Assembly: GCA_027627225.1 (NCBI GenBank)
Contig: CM051024.1
Span: 39,536,225 to 39,600,224 of the forward strand
Length of the DNA: 64,000 nucleotides
Direction of reading: 5' to 3'
Source: Congeria kusceri
Lineage: Eukaryota; Mollusca; Bivalvia; Myida; Dreissenidae
Positions 35,461 through 46,930 of the stretch are shown piece after piece. The position numbers were made by a program, and so were the translations under genes. Position 1 is the first letter of the stretch. Each line of letters opens with the position of its first letter. The notes below the pieces were generated by a model. It worked only from the letters and a program-made list of their open reading frames with translations, had not been told where the DNA came from and made no database searches.

Positions 35461-37659
35461 ATATCATTGTTTTGTACTATTTAGATAGTGTCGTATTTGT
35501 ATGTTGTGTGCATGCAGAAACCAACAAGATTTATTGTCAAGTTATAGTCAGTTTCACACAAACAGTAAAACCGAAAATCGCGATAGCTCCTCATTTTAGG
35601 ACAACAATAATCAAAATGCGTTCCAAACATCTAAACATTATCCTTGTTGATTGTTATGTGTAGTTGGCGTTGGTTGAGATTATTCTTTGCTAACTGTTTA
35701 TCTCTGTAACAATTCTATTGTCGCTTTGGACATAAGAGTTTCAACACCTTTACCTTAAACTGTCATCCAAACAACTGTTTTATGCCACCTTGCTATTTAG
35801 TCCTTGGATTATCAGACAATGCAGAGAGACTGGTTGATGTGTTTTATTCCAGAAATCAATGTTTAATTTTCCTGCTATATTGCTTGGCGACTGGTTCCGA
35901 GATGTCATGTTGCGCGGGCTTAGAATCACCTGTATGCAAATGAACCAGTCAATAATAAAGTGTTGCTTCTCCGTATGTCAGACTTGTTTACAATTACCAA
36001 CAGTTTCCTAGCAGCTTATATCCTGAAGTGTGAAGAAATGTATATATTGATGTACATATGTATATTGATTTATTAATGAGGTGATAAGAGAAACAGAAGT
36101 TAGATTACATGTGGGTTGTGATGGGATGTGACTGGTGATGGACTGGTGGTCTTGATGCATTTAATTGAATACTTTGATGATAGGGAGCTCGGATAGCTGC
36201 TGGAATATGGCACTTCGTGACAAGGTGACGGGTGGAATCGGGTTGGTTGGGCGGTGTTTGTTTTGGGCTAGCTTGTTTTCAGCTTTTCTACTTAAATTAT
36301 TTTATTTCAGTCATTTGGTGGCAGGCAGGAACCATAAGTTACTGTTTTTGTCCGCATGTGGTGCTCTGTGACATTATTGTAGTTGTGTGTTGTGGGCTAT
36401 CAGTATATAGTTCACATGTTGGGAGTTGCAGCTGGTTTAAAATTTCATGGCAATGTTTGGAATTTTGTCCCTAGGGTGTTGAACAGGTATGCTGGTATTG
36501 TATCTGGTGTTGAAATGGGATCTGATGACTAGGAATGGTGAATGTTTTAATTATTCAGAAGACATTATGGAAATTAGTGTAATGGTTGGAAATTGTGAAG
36601 CTAGACTGTTTGGCATCAAAAAGTACATGTGTTATGTATTAAAAATTCAAATGCGAGTTAAAAATAACACTGGGATTATTATAGTGTTTATGATTGTTAA
36701 TTTGTTTTGGAATATCTTTTCATCTATGTTGTTACAGGTTTTCCTATCCATTTATTTGAATATTTGTTTCTTATTTGCAAAGTTTGTAGGAACTGAGTAA
36801 CTGAGTTGTAATCCCATCTAAGGAATTATTATTTGGATAATGAAGGGTTACAAATGGATTTGTACTATTTATGAGAAGTGTCAATGTAGTACTTTTCTGG
36901 TAGCAAGTTCGACCATTTTAAGTGAAGGCATTATAAAACTTGTCTGTGCTTTTTGAAACTATAAAGTACTATTGTTGTTAATGCTGTACATGAAGTTGTA
37001 ACATAATACATTTGCTGAACAACTTGCAACAGATGATCTGGGTGGATAAAATATCCCTGGAAATTCCCAGGGGTGGTTTTAATTGGTGGATAATTAGGGG
37101 TTAACTGGGACCAATTGTCTTTGGAATGTATGGTTTCCCTTATCATCTTCAGTGCTGCATTGTTGCCTTACTGTTATCCAAGATCCTTCAATGAGAACAG
37201 TGTGTGTTGGGCTGGTATTCTGGACAAGTTTGGTTTCACTTTTTGTTGCACTTATACTTGGCATAAATGTCAAAAATTAGTTTGTTTTTTTATGAAATCA
37301 AATGACTGAGGATTTGTTTTTTGTCTATGAAGTATTTAAGGCACTGTTTCTGATTGTCGTTACGAAAGCAAAAGTAATGATTATGGATTAATTTATAGAC
37401 TGCATACAATCATGAACTAACACAGGACACAAAAATGGTGTAACCATACTACATGTAATATTGAAAAAAGGATTACAGGAAATTAGTAAAAAGGAATATA
37501 TTGATTGAGTGCTAAGCTAGTTCATGAGTGTCAAAGGTCACTGACAATGTACAAGGTCAAGGTCAGGTGGTGGGACTCTGACCTTGGCACCCCTGTGGAC
37601 ACCATGGACATTGAGGATTCTAATGTATTTGTTGGTAAGGATGTCAGTGTTGTGGCTGT
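35461..37659. other. No convincing gene
   Basis: Several open frames of 60-100 codons are present but none has a good start context or splice signals. The longest (36489-36800, +) is rich in Met, Ile, Phe and Val with no motif. Confidence 0.4.
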
Positions 37660-37664
37660 GCTGT

Positions 37665-37758
37665 ATGTGGCTTATAAGTATCTTTATAATATAATGCCAA
37701 AAATTGCCAAAATTTGTCAAAAATTGTGGCTTATAAGTATCTTTATAATATAATTGCC
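37665..37758 (+). repeat. Tandem duplication (~59 bp) with AAATTGCC runs
   Basis: GTGGCTTATAAGTATCTTTA followed by TAATATAAT occurs twice, separated by short AAAATTGCC/TTTGTC steps. Confidence 0.85.
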
Positions 37759-38340
37759 AAAATGAGATAACAGAGTTAGAAATTCATGGATCGATGAGAT
37801 TTGATTGACAATGCGTAAAGCCATTCAGAAAGCCAGAACATTATTGTTTGACAGAGGTGTCGTGTAGAGACATTTGTATACTGTAAACAGTGCTTGACTG
37901 AGATTGACCTGAGTAAGCGTGGTTATAAATAGCCATCTGTCAATGCCATTATATTGTAGAATCTAGGTCTTGGGCTGACAGTGTCGGGCATTAGTTTGTA
38001 ATTTTTGTTGGTTGTGGATTTTATAATTTTGTCCATGATTAGGCATTAGCAAAATTCAGTATTGCTCACACAAAACACGCATATTTCGTGATGCGCCAAG
38101 TATGGGGCCTTCTCTGTAGAACTCCTTTTATCCCATCATCACTTCTGCGTTAACGAAATAACACCCTGTGGGATAAACTTAGCCGGATTCCACCTTGTTG
38201 AAAACAGCAAACACGCGCAGTATAATGACGTCATGTTGTTTATTTTTGTGACGTCTTTCGATGTTTTTCGTGTTATTTAGCGATTTTCTATCATTTATTT
38301 TCAAAATAAAGACAGAAAATGATGGGATAAATAGACTACC
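37759..38340. other. No gene recognised
   Basis: CGTGTTATTTAGCGATTTTC and neighbouring GTGACGTC-containing sequence may be part of the palindromic element that follows, but the boundaries are unclear. Confidence 0.35.
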
Positions 38341-38431
38341 AGGTAAGTTTTGAATACAGATACGTTTATTTGCTCAGCACGAAAACCTAAACCACTCGCT
38401 AAATAAATGTATCTGTATTCAACACTAACCT
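38341..38431. repeat. Hairpin, ~33-bp arms with ~25-nt loop
   Basis: AGGTAAGTTTTGAATACAG followed by ATACGTTTATTT pairs with AAATAAATGTATCTGTATTC followed by AACACTAACCT, with a few mismatches. The size range and arm pairing would allow a transcribed stem-loop, but it is more likely a foldback or MITE end. Confidence 0.8.
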
Positions 38432-38562
38432 AGTATTCTCTATGTAGATACACCGAGAAGATATAACCTGCATCAAATATTCTGACTCTGCAGCTGTGAG
38501 TAAAATATTAGTTTAACATGCAATACATGTATATAATCAAATTTATAGAAATGAACTTAATA

Positions 38563-38797
38563 ATTATGGCGCGTCGTGAGGAAACCGGTCTTAATGCATG
38601 TGCGTAAAGTGTCGTCCCGGATTAGCCTGTACAGTCTGCACAGGCTAATCCAGGACGGCACTTTCCGCTTTTATGGTATTTTCTGTTATAAGAAAGTCTC
38701 TTCTAACATTAAATCCACTATAGGCGGAAAGAGTCATCCCGGATTAGCCTGTGGATGACATGCATTAAGTCCAGTTTTCCCACGGCGCGCCTCAATT
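38563..38797. mobile_element. Foldback/palindromic element, copy 4 (right hairpin collapsed)
   Basis: Has the left hairpin and the inner inverted blocks. The right hairpin is cut short: GATTAGCCTGTG is followed directly by GATGACATGCATTAAG. AATTAT flanks both sides, a possible target duplication. The ends GGCGCGTCGTGAGG and CCCACGGCGCGCC are inverted. Confidence 0.88.
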
Positions 38798-40004
38798 ATA
38801 CATGGGTATAACTGCAATGACAGTTGGACCATGGTTTTTTACGGTTGACCGTGGTAGTCCATGGTCAGCAGTCAGGCACCATGTTGCCCATGGAAGAAGA
38901 CGGTGTAGTTTTCGTCTGGGTAGCTGGGAAAATAGTGTGTAATCAGCTTCTTCAAAAATACAAAATCCTTTGAAAATATTTATTAACTAGAAAACCGGGA
39001 TAACATGAGCTTAAATCTAGAGAGAAAACAACAAAAAAGAAATTGAAAGGTCTTCGAACTGGCTTGACAAAAAACGTTGGGATCAAAGAGAATATAAAAT
39101 CAGTGTCAAAGAGCCATCTGTACTTGTTACATGTTTACCTGCATCCCCATCACATTTTTACCTATCATACATTATTCATGCTTCATTCCATACTCTTGAT
39201 AGCAATAGTATTGATAGCAAGTGTGACATTGGAACTCACTTGACATTTCTTTATGATTTACAGTGCATTGTGCGATTATTATACAAGCAGATTAATGGAT
39301 TTCTGTGATGGATTTACGATGGTGTTTATGGTTCAATGTATGTGAAAGTGTTATGCTATGTAAATTGTGTTATTTTTTATCACTTTGGTAATAGTTGTTT
39401 TGTTGTTTCATTATTGCAAAATGTGTTTGGCTATTAAATAAATAGATCTTGTGTTGAGCTTGCACTTAAGACTGGAAAAGTCAAAAAAGTTTTTCATGAC
39501 TTTATATTGTTAATTCACCTCATTACACAGATTATCCTTGAAAGGTGTGTTGTTGATACTGTAAAATATAAACCGTAAAAGAAACTTTTCTGTTATAAGT
39601 CACACATTTTTATAGAAAACATGTATACTCAACAGACTATTCGTCGTGTTCATATTTGTTTAGTTTGGGTGTTGATATCCATTATGTATCCAGCCTTAAG
39701 ACATATTGCTATTTCTTTATTTTCTTCTGAATAGCAGCGACATTAAAATAAACATTTAATTGTTACCGATCACATAAAAATGGCCAGCATGTTAACATGC
39801 TTGATTAAATTGATAATTAGTTTTGGCATATTTTATTTGCTGACAAATCTACTGAGCTTATGGTGGATCAGATATTGTGGACATTTTAAGGCTAAAAACA
39901 TAATTGAGGGATGTATTAGAAAATGTTAAATTATTTGAAAGGACTTAGTTGACATGAACCGCCTTTAGGATTTTGTATTTTTTGTCCTTTCCCCTGTGAA
40001 ATGT
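38798..40004. other. No gene; CCATGG-like repeats at ~38826-38892
   Basis: GGACCATGG, GTCCATGG and GCCCATGG recur over about 65 bp just after the foldback element. Nothing else was recognised. Confidence 0.4.
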
Positions 40005-40400
40005 TTAGGCATACTTCATGAATTCTTCTTAAAATCTTTGTGAATACTTCATGCAGTGGCATCATGAAGACTTGATGGAAAAGAAGTGAACTATAAATGA
40101 GGCAAATGCATGAAACATTCATAAAACATAGCTTCATGAATAGTTGATGCATTTTCACATGCAGAAAAATGCATGAAATAAAAAATGGGTTTGTTCATAA
40201 CAACTTCATGAACTATGCACTTAATGAAGACTTCATGCACAAACTTCATGAAAAAATATTTCATGAATATTTCATGAATAATTTTGTTCTTTATTCTAAT
40301 GTCTCATTTATAGTTCACGGATATTCATGAATACTTCATGAACAAAATGTTTGTAATTTCAAGAATAAATTGGTTGTGCTTTTCTTCAACATTCATGAAG
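40005..40400. repeat. TTCATGAA-rich palindromic patch
   Basis: CTTCATGAA or close variants occur more than fifteen times in about 400 bp, in a region built of imperfect inverted repeats. For example GTGAACTATAAATGAG near 40086 pairs with CTCATTTATAGTTCAC near 40303. Because the unit is its own reverse complement, the patch can fold in many ways. Its function is unknown. Confidence 0.82.
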
Positions 40401-41789
40401 AATTCCAAAAATCATGAAGACTTCTAAAAATAATAGAGCTATCAAAAAAAGTGGACATAGTATCATCATTTGTTCCGCTTTCAGTGCGGACATTTCTATT
40501 TCCATATATGCGGAACTTCTGCGGAAAATTAATGCATTTGTTTTTCAGCAGGTGGACATAATCCACAGAAAATTGACACTCGAGGAATAATTGGGTGATC
40601 CTCCCTTGGATTTTTCTATTTTTAGCTCTGGTGGCCATATTGTTCAGTGGTGCAGAATGGTATTGATCAAATTTGGTAAAGGGTACATTTATGTAAAATT
40701 AAATTTATGTAAAATTGGCCTTCTAAGCTGTTCCCGCTCTCTACCCTCTTGAAAAAGTACTGTCTGAATTGAGTCGGACTTATCTTTGAATAGACTGATC
40801 TGGATTTTTCCACAAATAGTTAAAACTACACCCCAGCTATTTTTAAAGAATTAATTTCCATTCATCGAAAATCACAAACATTGCCACATGCTCATTTGAA
40901 TATCACAATATTATGCACGTGCTCTTTTGTATCAAATATTTTAATCGCCAACACATGATTTCCAAGTGCGATGATTGGATAATATTGCAGATTAATATGA
41001 ATGTAATAGACATTTGTGGATGCGTCTATTATTTCTGACATTGCTGAAAAGACTTAAAATGGAACAATTCTGACAAAATTCATACCTGTCCAGACAATAT
41101 TCATTTTTTCATGATACAGTACAATTGTGCTAATATAAATCAACAAAACAACATAATTTTGTGCAGACAAGTATAACAGATACATTATTTTCCATTTTCC
41201 AGTTTATTATGTCTAAAAATCTCCTTAAAGTACAATGTGGTTAGGAACAGTAAACAATATAATGATTATGCAACTTTTCACAATTTTATGGTCCAATTGT
41301 GCTTCCATAGTTAACATTAAAATACAGACAAATGATAAAGTACTGATTTTCCATTTTGCACACTCATTATATAATAGAACATTGATGGAAGGATTATATT
41401 GTAAGGAAAACAATAATAATGAGTCAAACGATTGTTATTTAAAGGAACATAACTGAGTAGTAAGAAGACATGCAGCTTAAGCCTCTAGGCATATGGTCGC
41501 GAAAATATATTACAATTGCTTACAAATGTCAAACCCTTTCAAATGTGCAAAAGCAGTTATAGTTTATTGACTTGTTTGTAACTTAAATGAAATAATACTT
41601 ACAGACACAGGTTCCAAGTGTTCAATATTCATAGATATTTCTGTTTTAAAATCACAATCCTTTTTAAATCATTTCAGACTTGAGCAATGAAAGTCAACTG
41701 ATGACATCATAAATGACATCATATCCTTCATAGCATTGCATGGTATGGTGTACTGTCAAGTCATAAAATTGCAATATTTATGCCCTTTT
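40401..41789. other. No gene or element recognised
   Basis: AT-rich, without supported features. Confidence 0.4.
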
Positions 41790-42290
41790 GTAAGTTCAAA
41801 TTTACATAAGTTATAATCTTGAAACTTGGAATATACCTTTATCATCAACTCTAATATCAAGTGCCACATTCCCCATAACTCAGTTTTCTATTTGACATAG
41901 TTGTGCCCCTTTTTCACATAGATTTTCAGGTTAAAGTTTATATTTAAAACTTCTGTAACTTAAAAACTACAAAAGTTATTCACTTGAAATTTAGAATATA
42001 CCTTAAATGTCATCAACTCCATCAAGTGCCACATTCCCAATAACGCAGTTTTACAGTTTTATATTTTGACATAGTTATATCCCTTTTTCACATAGATTTT
42101 CAGGTTAAAGTTTATAATTAAAACTTTTGTAACTACAAAATTACATAAGTTATTCACTTGAAAATTAGAATATACCTTTGTCCTCAACTCCAGCTTCAAT
42201 TTCTACATTCCCCATAACTCTGTTTTGTATTTTGACAGATATATGCCCCTTTTTTCACATTGATGTTCAGGTTATGTCCCAGGTTATGTC
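41790..42290 (+). repeat. ~165-bp tandem repeat family, first block
   Basis: CTTGAAACTTGGAATATACC-like sequence recurs near 41817, 41982 and 42152. Each copy is followed by TCATCAACTC, CACATTCCCCATAAC, GTTTT-TATTTTGACA and TTTTTCACATAGATTTTCAGG. It is a pattern familiar from bivalve intergenic DNA. Confidence 0.85.
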
Positions 42291-42955
42291 CTAAGACTGT
42301 ATTCAGTATTTATTCAGACAGAGATTAGACAGAATTCAGACTTGTGGTTTCATGGGTGTATGTTCCACAATTCTCACTAAATTGATATTAAAGATTGTTT
42401 TTGACCTAGAGGGGGCATATATGTTTTACAAAACATAAATACGAAAATTTATAAAAACTTAGTTTTTTAGTACTTTCAAATAAAGTAAATTAAGTACAAA
42501 AAGGGAATTTTTCTGTCCAAGAAGTAATCAGGCCAAATCCCCCTTTTGAGTCTCACCCTGTACATTTCTAATCCTAGATCAATCTTTAACACAGACACTG
42601 ATAATGCATGTAAATTCTTTAACCACCAGCATCAAATTAATTGACCTGATTTATATATGATTTCTATAATCTTTGGACCATATGAAACAATTCATTATGT
42701 TAATAACAAAATGGTTAGATTGCTGGCCCATAGGGCAGTAGACAGATGGTGTACATTGCATGGTGCTATATTGATCTCCAAGTTGCCGTTGACAGGGGCA
42801 AACACAATGTTGCAGTGTATCATCATAATCTCGTTATTGTTACTGTTTTTATTGCGAAATGGCACTGATTGCTTGTTGTGCGAAAACTTGTGTTTTATGA
42901 GATTTAGCTTGACTATTCGAAGATAGGTGAGCTTTCTTACTCACCCTGTTGCGGC
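42291..42955. other. Sequence interrupting the 165-bp array
   Basis: Not part of the repeat. It ends near GGTGAGCTTTCTTACTCACC, a short inverted repeat followed by GTTGCGGCGTCCGCGTC, typical of bivalve repeat ends. The 89-codon + frame at 42657 has no support. Confidence 0.4.
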
Positions 42956-43390
42956 GTCCGCGTCTGATCTTGGTTAAAGTTTATATTCAGAAGTCATTAA
43001 CTTCAAAACCACATAAGCTATTCACTTAAAACTAGGAATATTCAAGCTTTGTCATAAACACCAGCATCAGGTGCAACAGTGCAACATTCCCCATAATTCA
43101 GTTTGTATTTTGACAGAGTTATGCCCCTTTTTCACATAGATTTTCTGGTTAAAGTTTCTATTCAAAAGTCTTATAACTTTAAAACTACACAGTTATTCAC
43201 TTGAAACTGGAATTTACCTTTGTCAACAACTCCAACATCAAGTGCAACATTCCCCATAACTCAGTTTTGCATTTGGAAGGAGTTATGCCTCTCGTTTAGA
43301 TAGATTTTCAGATTTTTTTTTCAAAGTTTTATAACTTCAAAACTTGATAGGTTATTCTCTTGAAACTTGGAATATACCTTTATCTGTATG
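42956..43390 (+). repeat. ~165-bp tandem repeat family, second block
   Basis: Three further units start near 43024, 43199 and 43359. The block ends about 140 bp before the exon at 43534. Confidence 0.85.
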
Positions 43391-43533
43391 ATAACTATGA
43401 GATTTTTGTGTACCCTTCGAGCAGGGTAGGGAATCCCCTGATTTGTTCCTGAGAGCAAACCCCTAATTGTCAGTGGAAACAAATAGAAAATAGCAAATAT
43501 TAACCAAACCTTTGAATAAATTGTATGTTGCAG

Positions 43534-43995
43534 GTGGCGTAGATGAGGACATAAGTGCGGGTACAGATGTCGATGGGGTGATGGACCACTCACTAGAGTT
43601 GAGAATGGAAACCGAAAGTCCATCTTCGGTGTTGGAGAATCTCTCTCATGACAACAGTGACAATGACTCCATGAAGTCGGGAAAGGAGGGAATGTATGTG
43701 ATAAATCCTGATGACGATAAAACGAACAGAGACCATGGTGATAATAATACTGACCAGGAAAATGATAATAACAATAGTGTGAATGTAACAAACAGTGGAA
43801 CAGATGATATAGGTGAAATGGATTCTGGTAAAACTAATTTGAAGAGAAAGAAAGATCGAAGAGTCACAGATAGTTTTCTGTTTGAAAAACGCTCCACTGA
43901 AAATAGTGGAAAGCTTAACGAGTCATTTGGCAGTAGCAGGCCTTCGTCTGCGGCTAGTTCGGGAAAAAGTGGCACACCGAGTAAAGATACAAAAG
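43534..43995 (+). CDS. Internal coding exon, acidic/serine-rich, 154 codons
   Basis: Bounded by an acceptor (TTGTATGTTGCAG|GT) and a good donor (ACAAAAG|GTATGT). It is 462 nt long, phase 1 at both ends, with one frame open throughout. The first ~95 residues are acidic and Asn/Ser-rich (VDEDISAGTDVDG, NPDDDKTNRDHGDNNTDQEN). Then comes a basic cluster LKRKKDRR (about 43839-43862) resembling a nuclear localisation signal, then a Ser-rich stretch (SSRPSSAASSGKSGTPSK). The whole looks like a disordered linker of a larger protein. GC content is higher than in the flanks. The frame fits the phase-1 donors of 3153 and 55305. I do not recognise the protein. Overlapping - strand frames are shadows. Confidence 0.72.
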
Positions 43996-44928
43996 GTATG
44001 TTGATGTTTGCTAAAATGTCCCTGGTTAATGATTGATTGCTGTGAAATGGCTTTATTCGATTTGCATTTTTGCATATAATAGGTTTAGATTTTTGCAAGA
44101 AACAAAACTATGGTTTGGTTTGATAGTTTTCTTTTGCAAGATGCGTGGCTTTTTATGGAATGAACCAAATGATCATATTGGACTGATTAATTAATAAAGG
44201 TATGTTTACTAATGCATAAAGTAAGTTGTGTATTTGTGAATTTCTTCTTTAAAATATGTCACTAAAATTTTCAGAATTTCGCATATTAATTAATACTGAT
44301 ATTTCTGAGGATGTCAGAAGCAAAAGGCAAAATAAATGTTTATTACTGTAAATCATCTATTTGGTGAATTTTTTTTTATATGCTAAGTAAGTACTAATTA
44401 CTGCAAAATATTTTTATACCTTTTTTTTTTTTAAAGCTTGAACTCTTCAATATATACCATCAGATTCTGTAACACTTCAATACATGACCCAGGCTTCTGA
44501 CAATCTCAACTTTTCTTACAATTTTCAATTCCAACCTGATCATTTTCTGTTTGTAACCACTGTGTTATGCATACCCTAGACTCATGGTATGTAGAATGAT
44601 TGCAAGGGAGACAACTGCTTGCAATACAACAAAACAAGGGAGACAACTATGTCTGTGCAGTATGTTTAAATTTTTAAATAAAAGTACACATAAAGTGCCT
44701 AGCTTTTACAGTGGAATTTATGCTTTTGGCAGTATTTTTGTCATTCCGATTGTACTTGAACATGCTAAACTACATAAATTGTGTTGGAACATACAACAAT
44801 TCATTGGTTTTATTGGTCTGGAGGATATTTCTGCTACTTGCATGCTCATGCTCGTAAGAGTGTTCAATACACAGAACATGTTCATTTGACCAAATTAAAC
44901 TTATGACCAAAAAATGCAAAATTATACT
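43996..44928. other. Presumed intron, nothing recognised
   Basis: AT-rich sequence. The 101-codon frame at 44584-44889 has no splice context. Confidence 0.4.
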
Positions 44929-45992
44929 ACCGTAAAACGTCGTGTATTACGAGCAGTCATGTATAATGTGCAGTCATGTATAATGCGCACCTAATTTTTT
45001 TGGTGGAAATGTTGAAAAAATAGTTGGGAGCCAAAAATAGGTTGAAAATGTGTGCTGTGGAGCTTTGCAATCAGTTTTTAACAAAAAGAAAGTAAAAAAA
45101 TCGTATCAGATTGAAAACAAAATCAAAATAATGTTTGACATGTTTACAGCGTATTGATACAGTTTTTCCAAGCTCTTATGTGATCTAGACATTTGCATGC
45201 AAAGGTTACATTATACCAAATTGTTATTGGCAAGTTCATACAATTTTTGTCAAGTACTAAAACTGACACATATATGTCAATCTACTTAACAACATTAATG
45301 ACATAAGCGAGAAAAAACGCAAACAAACCAATTTCAAAATATTTATTCAAACCTATTGAGTTGCAAAAAAAAAATGTTTTTCACACATTTCTTAAGGTAA
45401 TATAGAGGTTATTTGCAGTATTAATATTAATGGTTATCACACTTTAGAAGAAGGTTTGCCACCATCTGGGGGTATGATTATTTTACTAAACCCTAGGATC
45501 AGTAAAGGCATTAAGTAGTGAAACTCAGTGGCTTAAGCTAAGCAAATCTTTTTTGGGGTTCAAAGAGGATGTATATGTTTGTTTTGTATACATAGCTCCT
45601 AGTAAGACAAAGGAAATTATCACAATATCGACAATGGCCCCAAATACGGTGCTGTACTCTGGACAGTTGGGCATGGTATTATTAGAACAACAATAACTTG
45701 TAATAAACAAAAAATGGCCGATATTGGCTTTATTTATTTTTTTTTTCAGCCAAATATACTGTTTAAAATGCTGGATACATACCGTAAAAGATAATAATTA
45801 TTATTTTCACTTGTTAACATTGTCCCTTCTGTTCTTAATAGTATAGGTCATTTAATTATGCTAATAGTCCATTTACAATACCTGGAAGCCATTTGGGGTA
45901 AGTTGCGCAATCATTGGAAAAATTTCCGTACATCGTTCCAAGTATTGTATAACGCGCACCAAGTTTTTAAAACTTACACGACATTTTACGGT
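44929..45992. mobile_element. TIR element with ACCGTAAAA ends, ~1.06 kb
   Basis: The left end ACCGTAAAACGTCGTGTATT is matched in reverse by the right end TTACACGACATTTTACGGT, with a second inverted block (AATGCGCACC near 44983; AACGCGCACCAAG near 45951). The TA dinucleotide on each side suggests a TA target. There is no transposase frame. It resembles the element at 50750 only in its first few bases. Confidence 0.75.
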
Positions 45993-46464
45993 GTATGTAA
46001 ACTTAAGTTTTCTATCTCAAACATTCTAAATGAAATTTTCGCATGTTGCTAAGAACGCGCCAAGGTGACGTAAGGTCCAGGGTATGCTTAGCTACATGTC
46101 GTAACACATCATGTAGTGTTTAGCCTCCCACCTGTCTTTTCTCTAGGGGACGACTCCAAAAAACTCTACATGATATGGAGTGGAAAAATGGGCAAGTATC
46201 TTTCGTTACTTCATAATAATCGTTAAAGTATCCATAATTATACCTTCAGCTATAGTAGATGCTTTGTCATGCACATTGTTCTTCTTGGACCTTAACCTTC
46301 GAATTTATAAGAATGGTGAATACCCACCCCATGATTTCTGAATGTTGTATGCGGTATTTTAGAGATAGGAAGAGCAAGATATTGGGAAAATTGAACTTAA
46401 ACGTTTACATTTATTAAAATGATAAATCCCCACCAACTTGATTTCTGAATATTGCATGGTGTAT
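45993..46464. other. No gene; short repeat AGGAAGAGCAAGAT
   Basis: GGATAGGAAGAGCAAGAT-like sequence occurs near 46364 and again near 47835. A (C)TGAAT-TTG(T/C)ATG(C/G)-GTATTT motif also repeats around 46338 and 46446. Confidence 0.4.
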
Positions 46465-46930
46465 TTCAGAGCAGGGCCTTCCACAGGCCGTTTAATCTTG
46501 AATATATCCGAGGCGCCTAAAATTGGTGTTGCGCTTATAAACATCGCCCGGGGCGCGTGTTATTTATCAATTAATTAGCTGTGTTGACTGAAGCAGACCG
46601 ACCATTCCTGCGAATCTCTTACGTCTCAATGGCTGTTTTTCTACTCGAGAAACATGTACACCCACTCAATAAAGTCGGTGAATGATCAAAGCGAGTGTCA
46701 CTTCGCAGAAAATTTGAGCAATTTACAGTTATTCCTAGGCCGCAGTCAGTCACCGTGAAGCACCGCCCTGTAGGCGGAGTTTCATCTCGTAACAAAATCA
46801 ATGTAAGGCAATAGAAACGCTCTGTTTATCTTTGCTTTGGAATGACGTTTTGATTGACCAATCGGCGCAATAGGCATGTATCAACATACAAGTAACCTTA
46901 TTTGTGTGTCCGTGCGTATTATCGACCGTA
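46465..46930 (-). repeat. Dispersed repeat B (partner at 16986-17470)
   Basis: Inverted relative to the 17-kb copy. High identity through the CCGCCCTGTAGGCGGAG and CATGTACACCCACTC regions. The 60-62-codon frames in the two copies do not correspond, which argues against coding. Confidence 0.8.

Noticed and set aside
36165..36800. Membrane-protein-like + frames
   Set aside because: Hydrophobic by AT/TG-rich composition; no signal, motif or splice support.
37556..37570. Nuclear-receptor response element (TCAAGGTCA)
   Set aside because: The motif is present, but similar sequence recurs inside dispersed repeats, with no nearby promoter evidence.
43321..44098. Two - strand frames of about 150 codons opposite the 43.5-kb exon
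   Set aside because: They are antisense shadows of the + exon. Splice signals and composition support the + strand only.
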